Made by a program: the position numbers and the translations under genes. This document shows positions 45,654-46,352 of a stretch of 46,352 bases of DNA, piece by piece. The notes beneath the pieces are model-generated. The model ran no database searches. It had not been told where the DNA came from and saw only the letters and a program-made list of their open reading frames with translations. Source of the stretch: Minisyncoccota bacterium (GTDB taxonomy: Bacteria; Patescibacteriota; Minisyncoccia; Phycocordibacterales; UBA9973); contig JAOAUE010000027.1 in the NCBI GenBank assembly GCA_030157745.1, positions 1,314 through 47,665 on the forward strand, in the 5' to 3' direction. Position 1 is the stretch's first letter, and the number at the start of each line of letters is the position of its first letter.

Positions 45654-46352
45654 TTATGAGTTAGCAAGATTTTGTAACTCTTCTATTGTACCGTGAGGAT
45701 CGATACTTTGAAAGATAGCAGAACCCACAACCAACCTCCGAGCGCCAGCTTTTACAAGATCTGGAATATTTTTGGCGTTTACTCCACCATCAACACTGAT
45801 ACGAATACTCTCTCCATAAAGCTCATAGACTTTTTTTACAAGTTCTATAGATTTTTCTGTGAAAGGTTCTCCTTGAAAACCTATATGTTCTATACCCATA
45901 CACTGAATACGCCGCAGGTATGGTACAAGTGGAGCAATTTCTGCTGGGTCATCATCGAGATCTAGCGCAATGCCAAAAGAAATCATTTGCCTAGTTATCT
46001 CTGGCAGATTTTCAAAATAATTTAGCAAACTCTCTACAGAAACACTCTTTTTATGAAAAATTATCTTCGAGGGGCCAAGTGCGATGAAGGTGTCCATTTG
46101 TGACAGTGGGTCAGCAACCATCAAATCAAACTCATAGTTGATACTGTCCCAGTATGGCAAACCCTCCTCTTCTTTGATTATCGCGTCTTTGCGAGAAACT
46201 TCTTTGCCTGTCCACCACCATGTTTTGTTGTTTACAAATTTTCCATCACAAAAATCTATCTGTATAGTCGGAGCAATAGCGCGGACCTTTTCTACCGCTT
46301 GCTCTATATCTCTAAAACTTTGTGGCAATATCGCCGGAATTATTTCTATCAT
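45654..46352 (-). CDS. rpe: Ribulose-phosphate 3-epimerase
   Basis: A 232-residue TIM-barrel protein. Landmarks: EIIPAILPQSF, QIDFCDGKFV (Asp near the metal site), YEFDLMVADP, GIALD, and the C-terminal phosphate-binding ISVDGGVNAKNIPDLVKAGARRLVVGSAIF. It is more divergent than typical Rpe (QIDFCDG for HIDVMDG), so another pentose-phosphate epimerase activity is possible. The ATG uses the last three bases of the window; a further upstream start cannot be excluded. First gene of the rpe-tktN-nudix-tktC operon. Confidence 0.85.
   Translation of the reverse strand: MIEIIPAILPQSFRDIEQAVEKVRAIAPTIQIDFCDGKFVNNKTWWWTGKEVSRKDAIIKEEEGLPYWDSINYEFDLMVADPLSQMDTFIALGPSKIIFHKKSVSVESLLNYFENLPEITRQMISFGIALDLDDDPAEIAPLVPYLRRIQCMGIEHIGFQGEPFTEKSIELVKKVYELYGESIRISVDGGVNAKNIPDLVKAGARRLVVGSAIFQSIDPHGTIEELQNLANS

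Noticed and set aside
1..46352. Reassigned UGA codon (as in Gracilibacteria/Absconditabacteria)
   Set aside because: Conserved genes end at the expected places and have no internal TGA; tryptophan is encoded by TGG throughout.

Overview
The window looks like a stretch of a small, AT-rich Candidate Phyla Radiation (Patescibacteria) chromosome, most likely of the Paceibacteria/Parcubacteria type. This is inferred from gene content and protein shape, not from a database match. Supporting signs are an alanyl-tRNA synthetase lacking the C-terminal domain, a short L13 and a short RF1, a PaaX-like small regulator, many one-membrane-segment secreted proteins (one with the GC..G..YS.TTG..C tail I associate with this group), minimal central carbon metabolism, and many promoters whose -10 box lies only 6-11 bases before the start codon. 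UGA does not appear to be recoded.

Layout. 1-6.2 kb: mnmA (cut by the window edge), an MgtC-like membrane protein, alaS, then an actin-like (FtsA/PilM-type) ATPase followed by a membrane-anchored baseplate-J-like protein. 6.2-10.2 kb: the translation/transcription operon infA-rpmJ-rpsM-rpsK-rpsD-rpoA-rplQ-rplM-rpsI. 10.2-11.6 kb: an accessory patch with two small genes, inverted terminators, a decayed second copy of the rpsI 3' end and a secreted protein. 11.6-16.7 kb: chaperones grpE, dnaK and dnaJ, with a PaaX-like regulator and several promoter-terminator units that encode no large protein. 16.7-18.7 kb: small membrane proteins and an acetyltransferase, with a roughly 100-base promoter-plus-leader present twice. 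18.8-25.6 kb: lysS, a PD-(D/E)XK nuclease, GNAT, Nudix, an alpha/beta hydrolase, a coiled-coil gene bracketed by 18-bp direct repeats, and an ABC-F ATPase. 25.6-26.6 kb: a three-gene operon ending in lexA with a GAAC-N4-GTTC operator placed exactly between -35 and -10. 26.6-31 kb: envelope and secreted proteins (L,D-transpeptidase, CAP domain, Ada-like) and an EEP-fold phosphatase. 31-38.8 kb: rpmA, rplI, S41 protease, rsmI, tRNA-Ile(GAU), prfA, rpmE2, a lytic transglycosylase and L25. 38.9-46.4 kb: a thioesterase, an FAD-linked dehydrogenase, and a sugar-phosphate block (class II aldolase, PfkB kinase, split transketolase with a Nudix gene between its halves, ribulose-phosphate epimerase).

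The most unusual signals are: (1) three places where one or two small genes sit between direct repeats made from a neighbouring gene: the tRNA-Ile 3' end (20/21), the rpsI 3' end (29/36, 10 of 11 amino acids), and an exact 18-bp repeat around a coiled-coil gene, with no recombinase gene in the window; (2) the duplicated promoter plus a 51-base identical leader that can hide its own ribosome-binding site, in front of two different two-helix mini membrane proteins; (3) two candidate small RNAs between dnaK and dnaJ, one with a 21-bp closing stem running into the start of a 25-residue basic mini-protein; (4) a minimal SOS operon; (5) a nested hairpin element with a shared core but gene-specific outer arms.
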